Positions 1 through 8,152 are shown, counted from the first letter of the stretch. The stretch is 64,000 bases of DNA from Pseudomonadota bacterium (GCA_023422775.1 JAFAGM010000023.1:1-64000), one strand, 5' to 3'. Translations and numbers: made by a program. The notes: generated from the letters alone by a model not told the origin.

Positions 1-70
1 CGACGAAGCAATCCAACTATCTCCGAGTCGAGAGATGGATTGCTTCGTCGCTTGCGCTCCTCGCAATGAC
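1..70. repeat. Palindromic intergenic repeat, left end cut by window
   Basis: The segment contains GAAGCAATCC near its start and its complement GGATTGCTTC further on, then CTCCTCGCAATGA. The same words in the same arrangement recur at 30041-30124, where both outer arms (TCATTGCGAG and CTCGCAATGA) are present. It is a short palindromic extragenic repeat of the kind scattered through Bradyrhizobium genomes. No coding function is seen. Confidence 0.7.
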
Positions 71-78
71 GGCAGGGG

Positions 79-876
79 TTACGGCGGCGGCACGTTCGTC
101 ATCGGCTTGCGCTGTGCCAACGCGGCCACCGTCGATGTTCCGATCGGGCCCTTCTCGTCATAGAGCCAGCATTCGCCGATCGCGATGCCGTCGCTGGCGT
201 GATGGTTGACCACGTCGAAGCCGATCCATCGCGTCACCGGCAGGCGGTGCAGGTAGAGCGTGACGTCGCTGTTGATGTAGCCGAGGCCCTTGTCGCCGGC
301 ATTGGCGAAGGGGCTGGCGAAATCGGCGCCGGTTGCGACGTGCACGAACGGCGACATCGGCGTGCCCTCGACCAACTCGCGGACCTCGCTCATCCACAAC
401 CGGCGGGGACCAAGCGAGCCCATGTGGCCTACAATCGGCCGTGTCGTCCATTTGCCGTTCATGCCGAGCTTCGGATCGGTCGGGGCCGGAATCGCCTCGG
501 GCAACGGCGCGTCCCAGTTCGCAGGCGACCAGACGTTGCCGGGCGCATTTTCCGTCCGGCGCAACAACTGGCAGGATGCGCGCGCCATGCTGGTGCCGCC
601 GGAGAAGAACTCCGCTTCCACCACCTTGATGCGCATGCCGTCGCGAATGAGTTTCGTGGTGATTTCCACCGGCGTCTGGATGTTCGGCAGCCGGAACATG
701 TCGACCGTCAGCCTGGCGGGCACGAATTCGTCGGAGCCGTGACGCTCCTCGATCACGTGGGCGAGGAGACCGATGACGACGCGACCGTGCATCGAATTCG
801 GGTCCCACGGACCGTTCGAGACTGGATTGGGGATGAAGGCGTCGCCGCGCCTGGCGAAGAAGGGCTGTTTTGTCAT
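79..876 (-). CDS. Acyl-CoA thioesterase family protein (TesB-like, double hotdog)
   Basis: A 265-residue protein from the ATG at 876; an in-frame upstream start exists at 945, but the sequence resembling the family begins at MTKQPFFARRGDAF. The N-terminal part (NGPWDPNSMHGRVVIGLLAHVIE, about residues 21-45, read here in fragments) and the C-terminal part (HVATGADFASPFANAG, SDVTLYLHRLP, ASDGIAIGECWLYDEKG) match the two hotdog halves of the TesB-like/4HBT_3 thioesterases, which hydrolyse acyl-CoA to free acid and CoA. The physiological acyl chain cannot be read from sequence. It lies 34 bp downstream of queG on the same strand and may be co-transcribed with it and the GST gene. Confidence 0.75.
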   Translation of the reverse strand: MTKQPFFARRGDAFIPNPVSNGPWDPNSMHGRVVIGLLAHVIEERHGSDEFVPARLTVDMFRLPNIQTPVEITTKLIRDGMRIKVVEAEFFSGGTSMARASCQLLRRTENAPGNVWSPANWDAPLPEAIPAPTDPKLGMNGKWTTRPIVGHMGSLGPRRLWMSEVRELVEGTPMSPFVHVATGADFASPFANAGDKGLGYINSDVTLYLHRLPVTRWIGFDVVNHHASDGIAIGECWLYDEKGPIGTSTVAALAQRKPMTNVPPP

Positions 877-910
877 GGCGGGGGAACATGACGGATTCTT
901 CCGCGCGAAA

Positions 911-2053
911 TCAAGCGCGTGCGGCGCAAGCCATCCATTCGGCACGAACGGCCGCGTCGGTCTCGCGGGCGGCGGCTCCCTTCGCCAGTGCGTTGAATGC
1001 CTCGCGCGTCATCAGTTGCGACAGCGCCCAAACGGCTGCGCCGCGAACCAGCGGGCTCGCATCGTCGAGCAGGCGCTCGGCCTCCGGCGCCAGCGACGGA
1101 TCGTCGGCATTGCCGATCGCGATCAGCACGTTGCGGATGAAGCGGTCGCGGCCGATGCGCTTGACCGGCGATTTGGTGAACAGCGCGCGGAAGGCGGCAT
1201 CGTCGAGCCGCGCGAGATCCGCAAGCTGCGGCGCGCGCAATTCCGACCGCGCGGACAGTTTCGCCTCGCGGCCCTGCTGCGCGAACTTGTTCCACGGGCA
1301 TGCCGCGAGGCAATCGTCGCAGCCATAGATGCGGTTGCCGATGTTCTTGCGAAACTCGCGCGGGATCGGGCCCTTGTTTTCGATGGTGAGGTAGGAAATG
1401 CAGCGGCGCGCATCGAGCTTGTAAGGCGCCGGGAATGCCGCGGTCGGGCAGATCTCCTGGCAGGCGCTGCAGGAGCCGCAACGATCGCGGTCGGCTTCGT
1501 CGAACGGCAACTCGGCCGCAGAGTAGATCGCGCCGAGAAACAGCCAGGAGCCGAACTCGCGCGAGACGAGGTTGGTGTGCTTGCCCTGCCAGCCGAGACC
1601 CGCCGCCTGCGCCAGCGGCTTCTCCATCACGGCCGCGGTATCGACGAATACTTTCACTTCCTCGCCCGATGCCGCCACCAGCCACCGCGCCAGCGTCTTC
1701 AGACGCTTCTTGATGACGTCGTGATAGTCGTCGCCCTGGGCATAGGCCGAGATCGCGCCGCGCGTGCGCTTCGTCAGCAGCGCACGCGGATCTTCATCGG
1801 GGCCGTAATTGACGCCGAGCATGATGATCGAACGAACGCCGGGCCACAGCACGCGCGGATCCATCCGCCGTTCCGGATTGGCCGCAAGCCAGTCCATGTC
1901 GCCATGGCCGCCGGCGGCGAGGAACTCGCGGAAATATTTGCCGGCCTTGCCGGTCGCGTCCGGCGCGGCGATGCCGATACAGTCGAAGCCGAGGTTTTGC
2001 GCTTCGGCGGCAAGCGTGCGCTTGAGGTCGGCCGGCTGGAGTTTTGCGTTCAG
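911..2053 (-). CDS. queG: Epoxyqueuosine reductase QueG
   Basis: QueG reduces epoxyqueuosine to queuosine in tRNA, using cobalamin and two 4Fe-4S clusters in the cytoplasm. The ferredoxin-type cysteine motifs are visible as CGSCSACQEICP (mid-protein) and CDDCLAACPW; the C-terminus carries a HEAT-like stretch. Length is about 380 residues, usual for the family. No ATG lies upstream of the conserved N-terminus; the reading frame is open through the upstream GST gene, so the likely start is the CTG at 2053, which overlaps the GST stop (CTGA) and suggests translational coupling. The next in-frame ATG would delete the conserved N-terminal segment NLGFDCIGIA. Confidence 0.9.
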   Translation of the reverse strand: MNAKLQPADLKRTLAAEAQNLGFDCIGIAAPDATGKAGKYFREFLAAGGHGDMDWLAANPERRMDPRVLWPGVRSIIMLGVNYGPDEDPRALLTKRTRGAISAYAQGDDYHDVIKKRLKTLARWLVAASGEEVKVFVDTAAVMEKPLAQAAGLGWQGKHTNLVSREFGSWLFLGAIYSAAELPFDEADRDRCGSCSACQEICPTAAFPAPYKLDARRCISYLTIENKGPIPREFRKNIGNRIYGCDDCLAACPWNKFAQQGREAKLSARSELRAPQLADLARLDDAAFRALFTKSPVKRIGRDRFIRNVLIAIGNADDPSLAPEAERLLDDASPLVRGAAVWALSQLMTREAFNALAKGAAARETDAAVRAEWMACAARA

Positions 2054-2742
2054 AAGTCGAGGTCCACGTAGGTCCGCGACGCCGGCACGCCGGCCAGCCA
2101 TTCGCTCAGCAGCGGGCGGAACGACGGGCGGGATTTCACCCGCGCGTACCACGCCTTTGCCGCCTCGTCCTCGCTCCATGGCACGTCGCCCAGATAATCG
2201 ATCGCCGAAAGATGCGCCGCGGCGGCGAGGTCCGCGTAGGAGAGCCGGTCGCCGGCGAGGAAATTCCGCGTCTGCGCCAGCCAGCCGATATAGGCCAGAT
2301 GATAGCGCACATTGACCTTGGCCGCGCGGATCACGTCGGTCGCCGGCGACCCCCCGCCATGCTCCTCGCTCATGAAGCGCTTGTAGATGCGCTCGGTCAC
2401 CAGCGGGTTGGAGACCTCCTCGAAGAACTTTTCGTTGAACCATGCCATCAGCCGGCGCACCTCGATGCGCTCGGCCATCGATACCGGCAGCAGCCGACGT
2501 TCGCCAGCCTGCAGGCCGTGGGTCTCGTCGAGGTATTCGGCGATGATCCCGGCGCCGGGGATCGGCGGAAAGCCCTCCGTGATCAGGACCGGCGTTGCGG
2601 CCGCCGGATTGAGCGCGAGAAATGCCTCGCGCCGCTCCCAGGGCCGCTCCTCCACCAGGCGCAGGTCGAGGCCATGTTCGCCGAGCGCCAGGCGAATGAA
2701 ACGCGAATGCGGGCAAAACGGATGGTGATAAAGCGTGTACAT
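2050..2742 (-). CDS. Glutathione S-transferase family protein
   Basis: A 230-residue protein with the N-terminal thioredoxin-like GST domain (MYTLYHHPFCPHSRFIRLAL, with CPHS at the usual active-site position) and a helical C-terminal domain (RNFLAGDRLSYADLAAAAHL, the typical N-capping/hydrophobic staple region). The family conjugates or reduces substrates with glutathione; the substrate is not predictable. Its stop overlaps the presumed queG start by 4 bp, so the two are probably expressed together although no functional link is known. Confidence 0.85.
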   Translation of the reverse strand: MYTLYHHPFCPHSRFIRLALGEHGLDLRLVEERPWERREAFLALNPAAATPVLITEGFPPIPGAGIIAEYLDETHGLQAGERRLLPVSMAERIEVRRLMAWFNEKFFEEVSNPLVTERIYKRFMSEEHGGGSPATDVIRAAKVNVRYHLAYIGWLAQTRNFLAGDRLSYADLAAAAHLSAIDYLGDVPWSEDEAAKAWYARVKSRPSFRPLLSEWLAGVPASRTYVDLDF

Positions 2743-2923
2743 GAAATCCTTGGGTAACGCCGCGGCGCCTTCGGAACCCTAAGGCGGTCGAACCGCGTCA
2801 AGCGAATCGGGACACTAGCCAAGCAAATGCACGAGGCAACCGGAGTTTGGCTTTTTTTTGCAATTGCGGCATGGGGACGAATAGGCGAGAAGAACCCCGC
2901 ATTTCCAGTCAAAATGGACCACC

Positions 2924-3730
2924 ATGATGTCGGATGTAGTGAAGGCGGTGATTCTCGGCATCATCGAGGGTATCACGGAATTCCTGCCGGTCTCGTCGAC
3001 GGGCCACATGCTGCTCGCGCAACAATTCTTCGGCCTCGGCGAAGGCCCCTTCTGGCAGAGTTTTGTGGTGCTGATTCAGCTCGGCGCGATCCTTGCGATC
3101 GTGATGCTCTATTTCACCAAACTGTGGCGCGTTGCGCTCGGCATGTTCAGCAACGCCGACGACCGGCGCTTTGTCATCGGCGTCCTGCTGGCATTTCTGC
3201 CCGCAGTGATCATCGGCCTGCTCGGCGGCAAATACATCAAGGAATATCTCTTCAATTCATGGGTCGTGTGCTTCACACTGATCGCCGGCGGCGCGATCCT
3301 GCTGTGGGTCGACCAGCTCGATCTCAAGCCGATCGAGTTCGATGCGACCCGGTTCCCGCTGCTGATGTACTTGTGGATCGGCATCGCGCAATGCGTCGCG
3401 ATGATCCCCGGCGTGTCGCGTTCCGGCGCCAGCATCGTGGCGGCGATGCTGCTCGGCGCCGACAAGCGGTCGTCGGCCGAGTTTTCGTTCTTTCTCGCGA
3501 TCCCCACCATGATCGGCGCATTCGCGTATGATTTCTACAAGAACCGCGGCGAGATGACGATCGATCACGTCGGTATCGTCGCAATCGGCTTCGTGGTCTC
3601 GTTCATCACGGCGATCATCGTGGTGAAGACGTTTTTGACTTACGTCGCGCGCCACGGTTTCAAGTTCTTTGCGTGGTGGCGCGTTCTCCTCGGCGCCGTC
3701 GGCCTGATCGCGTTGGCGCTGGGGAAATAG
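2924..3730 (+). CDS. uppP: Undecaprenyl-diphosphatase UppP (BacA)
   Basis: A 268-residue polytopic membrane enzyme that dephosphorylates undecaprenyl diphosphate for recycling of the lipid carrier used in peptidoglycan and LPS synthesis. Signatures seen: GIIEGITEFLPVSSTGHM near the N-terminus (residues about 12-29, with the catalytic Glu-rich motif) and MIPGVSRSGASI (about residues 161-172, second conserved motif). Hydrophobic segments run through the whole protein. Two adjacent ATGs (2924, 2927) are possible starts. It is transcribed divergently from the GST-queG genes. Confidence 0.95.
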   Translation: MMSDVVKAVILGIIEGITEFLPVSSTGHMLLAQQFFGLGEGPFWQSFVVLIQLGAILAIVMLYFTKLWRVALGMFSNADDRRFVIGVLLAFLPAVIIGLLGGKYIKEYLFNSWVVCFTLIAGGAILLWVDQLDLKPIEFDATRFPLLMYLWIGIAQCVAMIPGVSRSGASIVAAMLLGADKRSSAEFSFFLAIPTMIGAFAYDFYKNRGEMTIDHVGIVAIGFVVSFITAIIVVKTFLTYVARHGFKFFAWWRVLLGAVGLIALALGK

Positions 3731-3756
3731 GGCGAGCCGCTGTCAGACCTGATCCT

Positions 3757-3850
3757 GAGGAGGCGCGGTAGCGCCGTCTCGAAGGATGAAAGCCGGGATG
3801 CCGCAGCCGCGGGGGCTACATGGTTCGAGACGGCGCTTGCGCGCCTCCTC
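3757..3850. repeat. Palindromic intergenic repeat (27-bp arms)
   Basis: The left arm 3757-3783 and right arm 3824-3850 are inverted copies (GAGGAGGCGCGG...TCTCGAA against TTCGAGACGGCG...CCTCCTC), differing at only two or three positions, with about 40 bp between. It lies between the convergent uppP and NDUFA9-like genes and can form a long hairpin. It is a mobile-type palindromic repeat rather than a standard terminator, as no T-run follows. Confidence 0.75.
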
Positions 3851-3853
3851 ACC

Positions 3854-3895
3854 ATGAGGGAGGCGGCAATCAAGATGAGGGAGGTGGCAATCAAG
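3854..3895. repeat. 21-bp tandem duplication
   Basis: Two units of 21 bp (3854-3874 and 3875-3895), each ATGAGGGAGG(C/T)GGCAATCAAG, differ by one base. The second unit runs 5 bp into the 3' end of the convergent NDUFA9-like gene and includes its stop codon. Confidence 0.85.
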
Positions 3896-4871
3896 CGTTC
3901 TTGCGCTGGAACTGCCCGGCGGCGCGGAAGCGCCAGAGATATTGCGGGGCGACCGCTTCCATCGAATCCGGCGCGATGCCGAGCCCCTCCAGCGTCAGGC
4001 CTGCGGCCCTGGCGGCGTCGGACACCACGTTGTCGGATTGCAGCATCATCACCTGGTCCGGCGTCAGCTTCAGCGCGCCCGGCGCGAACTGCAGGAACAT
4101 CGCCTGGAATTTTGCCAGCCCCCACGGCAGCGAAAGCAGCATGCGCTTGCGCTCGGTGATGCGGAGGATGATCTCCATGATCTCGCGCATGGTCAGCACT
4201 TCCGGACCGCCGAGTTCGTAAACGCCGCCCGGCTTTGTCTTGCCGTCGACGGCATCGGCAACCGCGGTGGCGACGTCGCCGACATAGGCCGGCTGCATCC
4301 GCGTCGTGCCGCCGCCGATCAGCGGCAGGAACGGCGAGATCCGCGCCAGCGCGGCGAAGCGATTGGTGAATTCGTCCTCGGGCCCGAACAGCACCGATGG
4401 CCGCATGATCGTCGCCGACGGTACCGCCGCCAGCACGGCCTGCTCGCCGGCGGCCTTGGTGCGGCCGTAGCCCGAGGGCGAATTCTCGTCGGCGCCGATC
4501 GCGGAGACATGCACCATGCGCGCGCCGGTCGCGGCAGCGGTTTTGGCGATCGTTTCCGCCCCCCTGGCCTGCACCGCGTCAAAGGATTGCGCGCCGCCTT
4601 CGGTCAGGATGCCGACCAGGTTGATGGCGGCGCTGGAATCGCGCATCGCTGCTTCCACCGAGGCTGGATACCGCACATTGGCCTGCACCGGGTGGATCTG
4701 GCCGACTCGGCCGAGCGGCTGCAGGTGCCCGGCCAGTTCCGGCCGGCGAACCGCCACCCGGATGCGGTAACCGCGCCTGGCCAGCGCCCGGACAACGTTC
4801 CGCCCCAGAAAACCCGATCCGCCAAATACCGTGACGAGCGTTTCCTGGTTCGGTGCCGAATTAGAGCTCAT
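3891..4871 (-). CDS. Complex I NDUFA9-subunit-like NAD(P)-binding protein
   Basis: A 326-residue atypical short-chain dehydrogenase/reductase, starting at the ATG at 4871 (MSSNSAPNQE). The Rossmann motif VTVFGGSGFLGRNVVRAL and the following VAVRRPE match the NDUFA9-like group, which in mitochondria is an accessory subunit of NADH dehydrogenase. In bacteria the role is unproven; binding of NAD(P) is likely, catalysis uncertain. An upstream in-frame start at 4988 exists but its extra residues do not look conserved. It is divergent from tRNA-Leu. Confidence 0.8.
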   Translation of the reverse strand: MSSNSAPNQETLVTVFGGSGFLGRNVVRALARRGYRIRVAVRRPELAGHLQPLGRVGQIHPVQANVRYPASVEAAMRDSSAAINLVGILTEGGAQSFDAVQARGAETIAKTAAATGARMVHVSAIGADENSPSGYGRTKAAGEQAVLAAVPSATIMRPSVLFGPEDEFTNRFAALARISPFLPLIGGGTTRMQPAYVGDVATAVADAVDGKTKPGGVYELGGPEVLTMREIMEIILRITERKRMLLSLPWGLAKFQAMFLQFAPGALKLTPDQVMMLQSDNVVSDAARAAGLTLEGLGIAPDSMEAVAPQYLWRFRAAGQFQRKNA

Positions 4872-4981
4872 GGCCTGATTCCTGCCGGTCAAAATTCGAG
4901 AGATATCGGTGATATTTAGCGGATTCGCGATACGCCAACGCAGCCCCGCTGTACAGCGTATTTGGACGGTGACGAAGCTAT

Positions 4982-5009
4982 TTGACAACCGTGCGACCGG
5001 TCCTTATCA
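4982..5009 (+). promoter_or_regulatory. Probable sigma-70 promoter of tRNA-Leu
   Basis: A TTGACA hexamer at 4982-4987 and TTATCA at 5004-5009 are spaced by 16 bp, and the tRNA begins 12 bp after the second box. The -35 match is perfect and the distance to the tRNA 5' end fits a short leader. Confidence 0.6.
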
Positions 5010-5020
5010 ACCGGCCCAAG

Positions 5021-5107
<87 letters not shown>

Positions 5108-5160
5108 CCCCCAACCCAAGTGGTTGAAATCGCTCATTTGCAGGGAATTTGAGCCGCTGA

Positions 5161-5186
5161 CCGGTACACAAGACCGGGACACAGCG
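5161..5186 (+). repeat. Island-end repeat, left copy (CCGGTACACAA motif)
   Basis: CCGGTACACAA followed 2 bp later by CCGGGACACA sits 53 bp inside the left island boundary. A close copy (CCGGTACACAA, then CCGGTACACA) lies at 12842-12867, about 60 bp inside the right boundary. Position at both ends suggests recombinase arm-type binding sites, but this is inference. Confidence 0.45.
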
Positions 5187-5189
5187 CGT

Positions 5190-5621
5190 ATGAACTATCG
5201 AATGGCTTACATCTACTTGGACACCGATTCGTCGCTCTGGAACTTCCGGGTGCGTACGCCGTCGGACATCCTTCGTAATCTCGACAACGACCGCGTGTTG
5301 TTGGTGTTCGACCGGTGCATGGGTGAACCTGGTTTCGAAGTTCATCCGCGCATTGGAGCCGAGGTGAAATTTTCACTGCGGACGCGCAGCGCAGCCGTGG
5401 CCGAAATTAGAAAAAACCAGGCAGCAGCTGAGCTGGCGAGGCTCTGGGCGGCCAAGCGGTCCGAGCCGAAGCAACTCGACTTCATGCAGATTATGGCGCT
5501 CGCGGGTCTGGTGCATGAGCTGTACGTCGAGTCATTTCAGCAGGAGCCCGGCGATAGGGCGGATTGGAATGGCGAACTAGCGCCAACGATCCGAACTGCA
5601 AGATTTTCAAGTACAGGGTAG
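5190..5621 (+). pseudogene. Tyrosine recombinase (island integrase) N-terminal remnant
   Basis: The 143-residue frame looks like the N-terminal part of a rhizobial tRNA-targeting integrase: a WNFRVRTPSDI stretch like the FRRRVPADL motif, then VKFSLRTRSAAVAEIRKNQ and ALARLW-type helices, and a IMALAGLVHELYVESF segment typical of the core-binding region. It stops before any catalytic domain; none of the R-H-R-Y catalytic residues is present, and I see no continuation before the serine recombinase at 5733. Its place directly after tRNA-Leu supports a decayed integrase. Similarity is judged by eye from family memory, so the call is moderate. Confidence 0.6.
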
Positions 5622-5732
5622 ATGGACCGTTCCGGCTGAAGTGCCATCAGGGTTGGGGACGAGAAAAGGCGATCGTGCGGCCCTAACCGTTACGATTCCT
5701 CAAGAAATCGTAACATCAGGGAGCATTAAGTA

Positions 5733-6437
5733 TTGAATAAACAAGCCAAAAGGGTCGAGGCTGTGGCGTATATCAGGACCTCGTCGGCGGCCAATGTTGG
5801 AGCTGACAAGGACTCGGAGAAGCGTCAGCGGACCACTATTGAGAGCTACGCCAAGCGCGCCGGGTTCATCCTGTTCGGCGAGTTCACAGACGCCGCAGTT
5901 TCTGGAGCGGACCCGATTGAGAGCCGTGCTGGCTTTTCCGCTTTGCTCGATCAGATCGAGGGCAATGGCGTAAGGATAGTGATCGTCGAGGACGCCAGCC
6001 GCTTTGCTCGCGAACTTATCACGCAAGAGTTGGGCATCCTCGCTCTGATCAATCGAGGTGTACGAGTCCTGACCGCAAACGGCGATGATTTGACGGACAG
6101 CAGCGATCCGTCCCGCGTCATGATGAGGCAGATAGCGGGTGCGTTTCATCAGTACGAAAAGGCGCGGCTAGTTGCCAAGCTGAAGGTCGCGAGAGACAGA
6201 AAGCGGGCCCTTGGCGTCAAGGTGGAGGGTCGCAAGACCAACGTAGAGATCGACGCTGCGGAAAGTGGCGGCCAGATGCTTGCTTTGGTTCGGAAGCTTC
6301 GACGCAAGTCTCCCAAGGGTGGTCGCCGATCGCTGCGAGCAGTGGCTGCTGAGCTTGCGAAGGCTGGCTTTCTGAGCCGAAGTGGTCGACCATACGGGCC
6401 AACCGCGATCGGGCGCATGCTTGGCAAAATCCAATAG
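5733..6437 (+). CDS. Serine recombinase (resolvase/invertase family)
   Basis: A 234-residue recombinase starting at TTG 5733, with AGGGAG about 11 bp upstream. The catalytic domain is recognisable from AVAYIRTSS (nucleophile Ser), the ESYAKRAGF helix, EDASRFARE (active-site Arg region) and GAFHQYEKARL; the C-terminus has a short recombinase helix-turn-helix (SLRAVAAELAKAGF, GRPYGPTAIGRML). The size fits a resolvase or invertase, not a large serine integrase. It follows the broken tyrosine integrase and may resolve, invert or mobilise the island; its target site was not identified. Confidence 0.85.
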   Translation: MNKQAKRVEAVAYIRTSSAANVGADKDSEKRQRTTIESYAKRAGFILFGEFTDAAVSGADPIESRAGFSALLDQIEGNGVRIVIVEDASRFARELITQELGILALINRGVRVLTANGDDLTDSSDPSRVMMRQIAGAFHQYEKARLVAKLKVARDRKRALGVKVEGRKTNVEIDAAESGGQMLALVRKLRRKSPKGGRRSLRAVAAELAKAGFLSRSGRPYGPTAIGRMLGKIQ

Positions 6438-6520
6438 GTTAGGCTGACTAGGACAAGCCGCGCTCGCTACGTAGGCAAAAATGGCCTGTCGGTATATCCT
6501 GACCGAAGGCGGGCAGGAAC

Positions 6521-7303
6521 TTAAGCCCGGCTCTTTCGCAGTTCTGAGGCTACGATCCAACTGTGGTTGCTGGTGCTTATCGAGACAGCCCAATCACGTC
6601 GATACCCAGTCAGCGGCTCAGATCTTGCCGAAACGGACTCTTCAACACCGTGCGTCGCGAGAACCGCATCGATCGTATGTGCTGTGCCGGTGTAACCGAA
6701 CAAGTCCTGGGTGGATAACACGTCGCAATTGGTAAACGGTCCCATCGCTCCAACGTAAGTGCGCGTGCAATAGAACCGCGCGGGATCCGGTGCAGCAGTG
6801 CGCTCGGCATTTTCGTACAGTGTGTGGACAACGAGCTTAGGATTCTTCTCGATCAAGGTGAGAAGCACCCTTGCCGGTGTATCGGGTTCGTTGCGATGTT
6901 GCTCCCAATTCTGCAAAGTTCGTTCGTCCAGACCATAGAGAACTGCGAACTCGGACTGCGAGAGCTTCTGCTTTTCCCGTATCCTCTTTGGATCAACAGA
7001 ACCAATCTGAGCTACATGCCCGGAGAGTCCAAATTTGCCGAGTAGAGCCGTCGCGCTCTGAACGTCGTTGGTCGCAACCTCGACAGCAACAGTCTCGCCC
7101 GAGGTTAGTTTATCGACCACGCTATGCGCGCGCTTTAGCGTCAGCCCAAGACCAATGAGCGCCTTAACCAATCCTACCGGTCGGTCGAGATCGTCTGCTT
7201 TGAGCAAAAGCCTATGGGTGGGGGAAGCGGATGATTTTGGGGACTCTGCCTTTGCAGAGGCCTGTCGATCGAGTGCCTCCTTCAATGACAATTTGATCGG
7301 CAT
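6521..7303 (-). CDS. XRE/HigA-like HTH regulator with L7/L12-like N-terminal domain
   Basis: A 260-residue protein from ATG 7303, which has a strong upstream GAAGGAAG. Residues 37-100 (GLVKALIGLGLTLKRAHSVVD and following) resemble the ribosomal protein L7/L12 C-terminal fold. Residues 107-155 are a clear helix-turn-helix of the antitoxin/RelB-HigA type (LSQSEFAVLYGLDERTLQNW, then EPDTPARVLLTLIEKNP). Similar proteins normally end soon after the HTH; the last 95 residues here have no recognisable domain and may be a read-through tail after a frameshift. The first 92 bp overlap the preceding gene; a TTG at 7207 would remove the overlap but has a weaker ribosome site. Confidence 0.65.
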   Translation of the reverse strand: MPIKLSLKEALDRQASAKAESPKSSASPTHRLLLKADDLDRPVGLVKALIGLGLTLKRAHSVVDKLTSGETVAVEVATNDVQSATALLGKFGLSGHVAQIGSVDPKRIREKQKLSQSEFAVLYGLDERTLQNWEQHRNEPDTPARVLLTLIEKNPKLVVHTLYENAERTAAPDPARFYCTRTYVGAMGPFTNCDVLSTQDLFGYTGTAHTIDAVLATHGVEESVSARSEPLTGYRRDWAVSISTSNHSWIVASELRKSRA

Positions 7304-7526
7304 CGGCTTCCTTCAAAAGCTTCCGGCCAATCGCGTTCAACCCGCTTCGGCCAAGGACGCCAGGCGATGGGCCATCCACATGTGCCTTGCCCACACGAAG
7401 AACGCGCCCGACCAACGAGACATTTCCAACGATCGATATGACTCCAACGGGCGTACCGACCTCAACCAGCATCACGTCCTGTTCGGCGTGGACAATTTCG
7501 ATCGTTATCTCATCCTCACCAAACAT
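7212..7526 (-). CDS. Small conserved protein paired with the HTH regulator
   Basis: A 104-residue frame from ATG 7526, ending inside the start of the HTH gene. It begins with alternating beta-like residues (ITIEIVHAEQDVMLVEVG) and ends with DQIVIEGGTRSTG and GRVPKIIRFP, a pattern I associate with small rhizobial proteins encoded next to XRE regulators and with the ends of some toxin-like domains. The HTH gene follows on the same strand, so an autoregulated toxin-antitoxin-like pair is plausible. No enzymatic motif is identified. Confidence 0.5.
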   Translation of the reverse strand: MFGEDEITIEIVHAEQDVMLVEVGTPVGVISIVGNVSLVGRVLRVGKAHVDGPSPGVLGRSGLNAIGRKLLKEADADQIVIEGGTRSTGLCKGRVPKIIRFPHP

Positions 7527-7550
7527 ACGCGATCCGCGTAGACATTGCAA

Positions 7551-8034
7551 AATGAATCCGATTGGGCAGCGCGAAAGCCAGCAGGGTGCGTCGATAGCCC
7601 CGATTCGTTACGCATGCAACAAAAAACGTAATCCAGGACCGTTATATTGAAGTCCAGGATGAAAATGTAAGAACCCGGGGAGGTCAGGGGGGGGGTCTGC
7701 GCCCTGATCCGCCCGACTGGAAATTGGAGAGTGGTGGTCACCGGCGGAGGGCAGCCGGCTCATAAGGCGCGAGCCGTCACGGTCTTGTGATGGCGCCTCT
7801 TCGTGTCAGTAAGCAGCCTAGCCCGACCTGACGTCTTTAGGGCCATCGAGTGCATCTCCGAGGGTGCTCAGCAGCGACGGCTGACAACAGTCCAAGCCTT
7901 AAAAATTGGTTGCCTGACGTCTCAGCTCGATAACATTATTCGTCGCCGTCAACCCGTAATCTGTACCGCTTGCGAATCCGATCGACAGAATAGGTGAGCG
8001 GCCTCGCAACATAGGTCGTAGCCGGACCAGCCTT
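7551..8034. other. Gene-free stretch within the island
   Basis: No convincing coding frame: the short frames here lack ribosome sites and family resemblance. A run of nine G at 7687-7695 is the only low-complexity feature. Base composition is visibly more AT-rich than the flanking chromosome in places. Confidence 0.5.
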
Positions 8035-8106
8035 CCCTGGGAATAAAAAATATTGTCCTGGGGGCTTGACGTGATCACCCGGGAATGAGAATAACGAATC
8101 CTGGGG
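8035..8106 (+). promoter_or_regulatory. Promoter with two operator-like repeats ahead of the DGQHR gene
   Basis: Two imperfect direct copies, 8035-8063 and 8078-8106, each begin CC(T/C)GGGAAT, continue AT-rich and end TCCTGGGG; they are offset by 43 bp, about four helical turns. TTGACG at 8066-8071 and GAATAA at 8089-8094 (17-bp spacer) form a candidate promoter, so the second repeat would cover the -10 box and the first would lie just upstream of the -35. An arrangement like this suits a repressor or autoregulator. The binding protein is unknown. Confidence 0.4.
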
Positions 8107-8131
8107 AGGGGAATCTACTCCCAGAACAAAA

Positions 8132-8152
8132 GGCCGAGGCTCGTCCTCGGCC
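8132..8152 (+). promoter_or_regulatory. Leader hairpin before the DGQHR gene
   Basis: GGCCGAGG (8132-8139) and CCTCGGCC (8145-8152) form a perfect 8-bp stem with a 5-nt loop, ending 24 bp before the ATG at 8177. No T-run follows, so it is more likely an mRNA leader structure than a terminator. Confidence 0.45.

Noticed and set aside
773..2071. Long plus-strand frame opposite queG
   Set aside because: It is the complement of queG codons in GC-rich DNA, is dominated by Arg/Ala/Gln and shows no domain; QueG cysteine motifs prove the minus strand.
7505..7741. Minus-strand 78-codon frame in the island
   Set aside because: Overlaps the small partner gene at 7212-7526, crosses a poly-G run and lacks a ribosome site.
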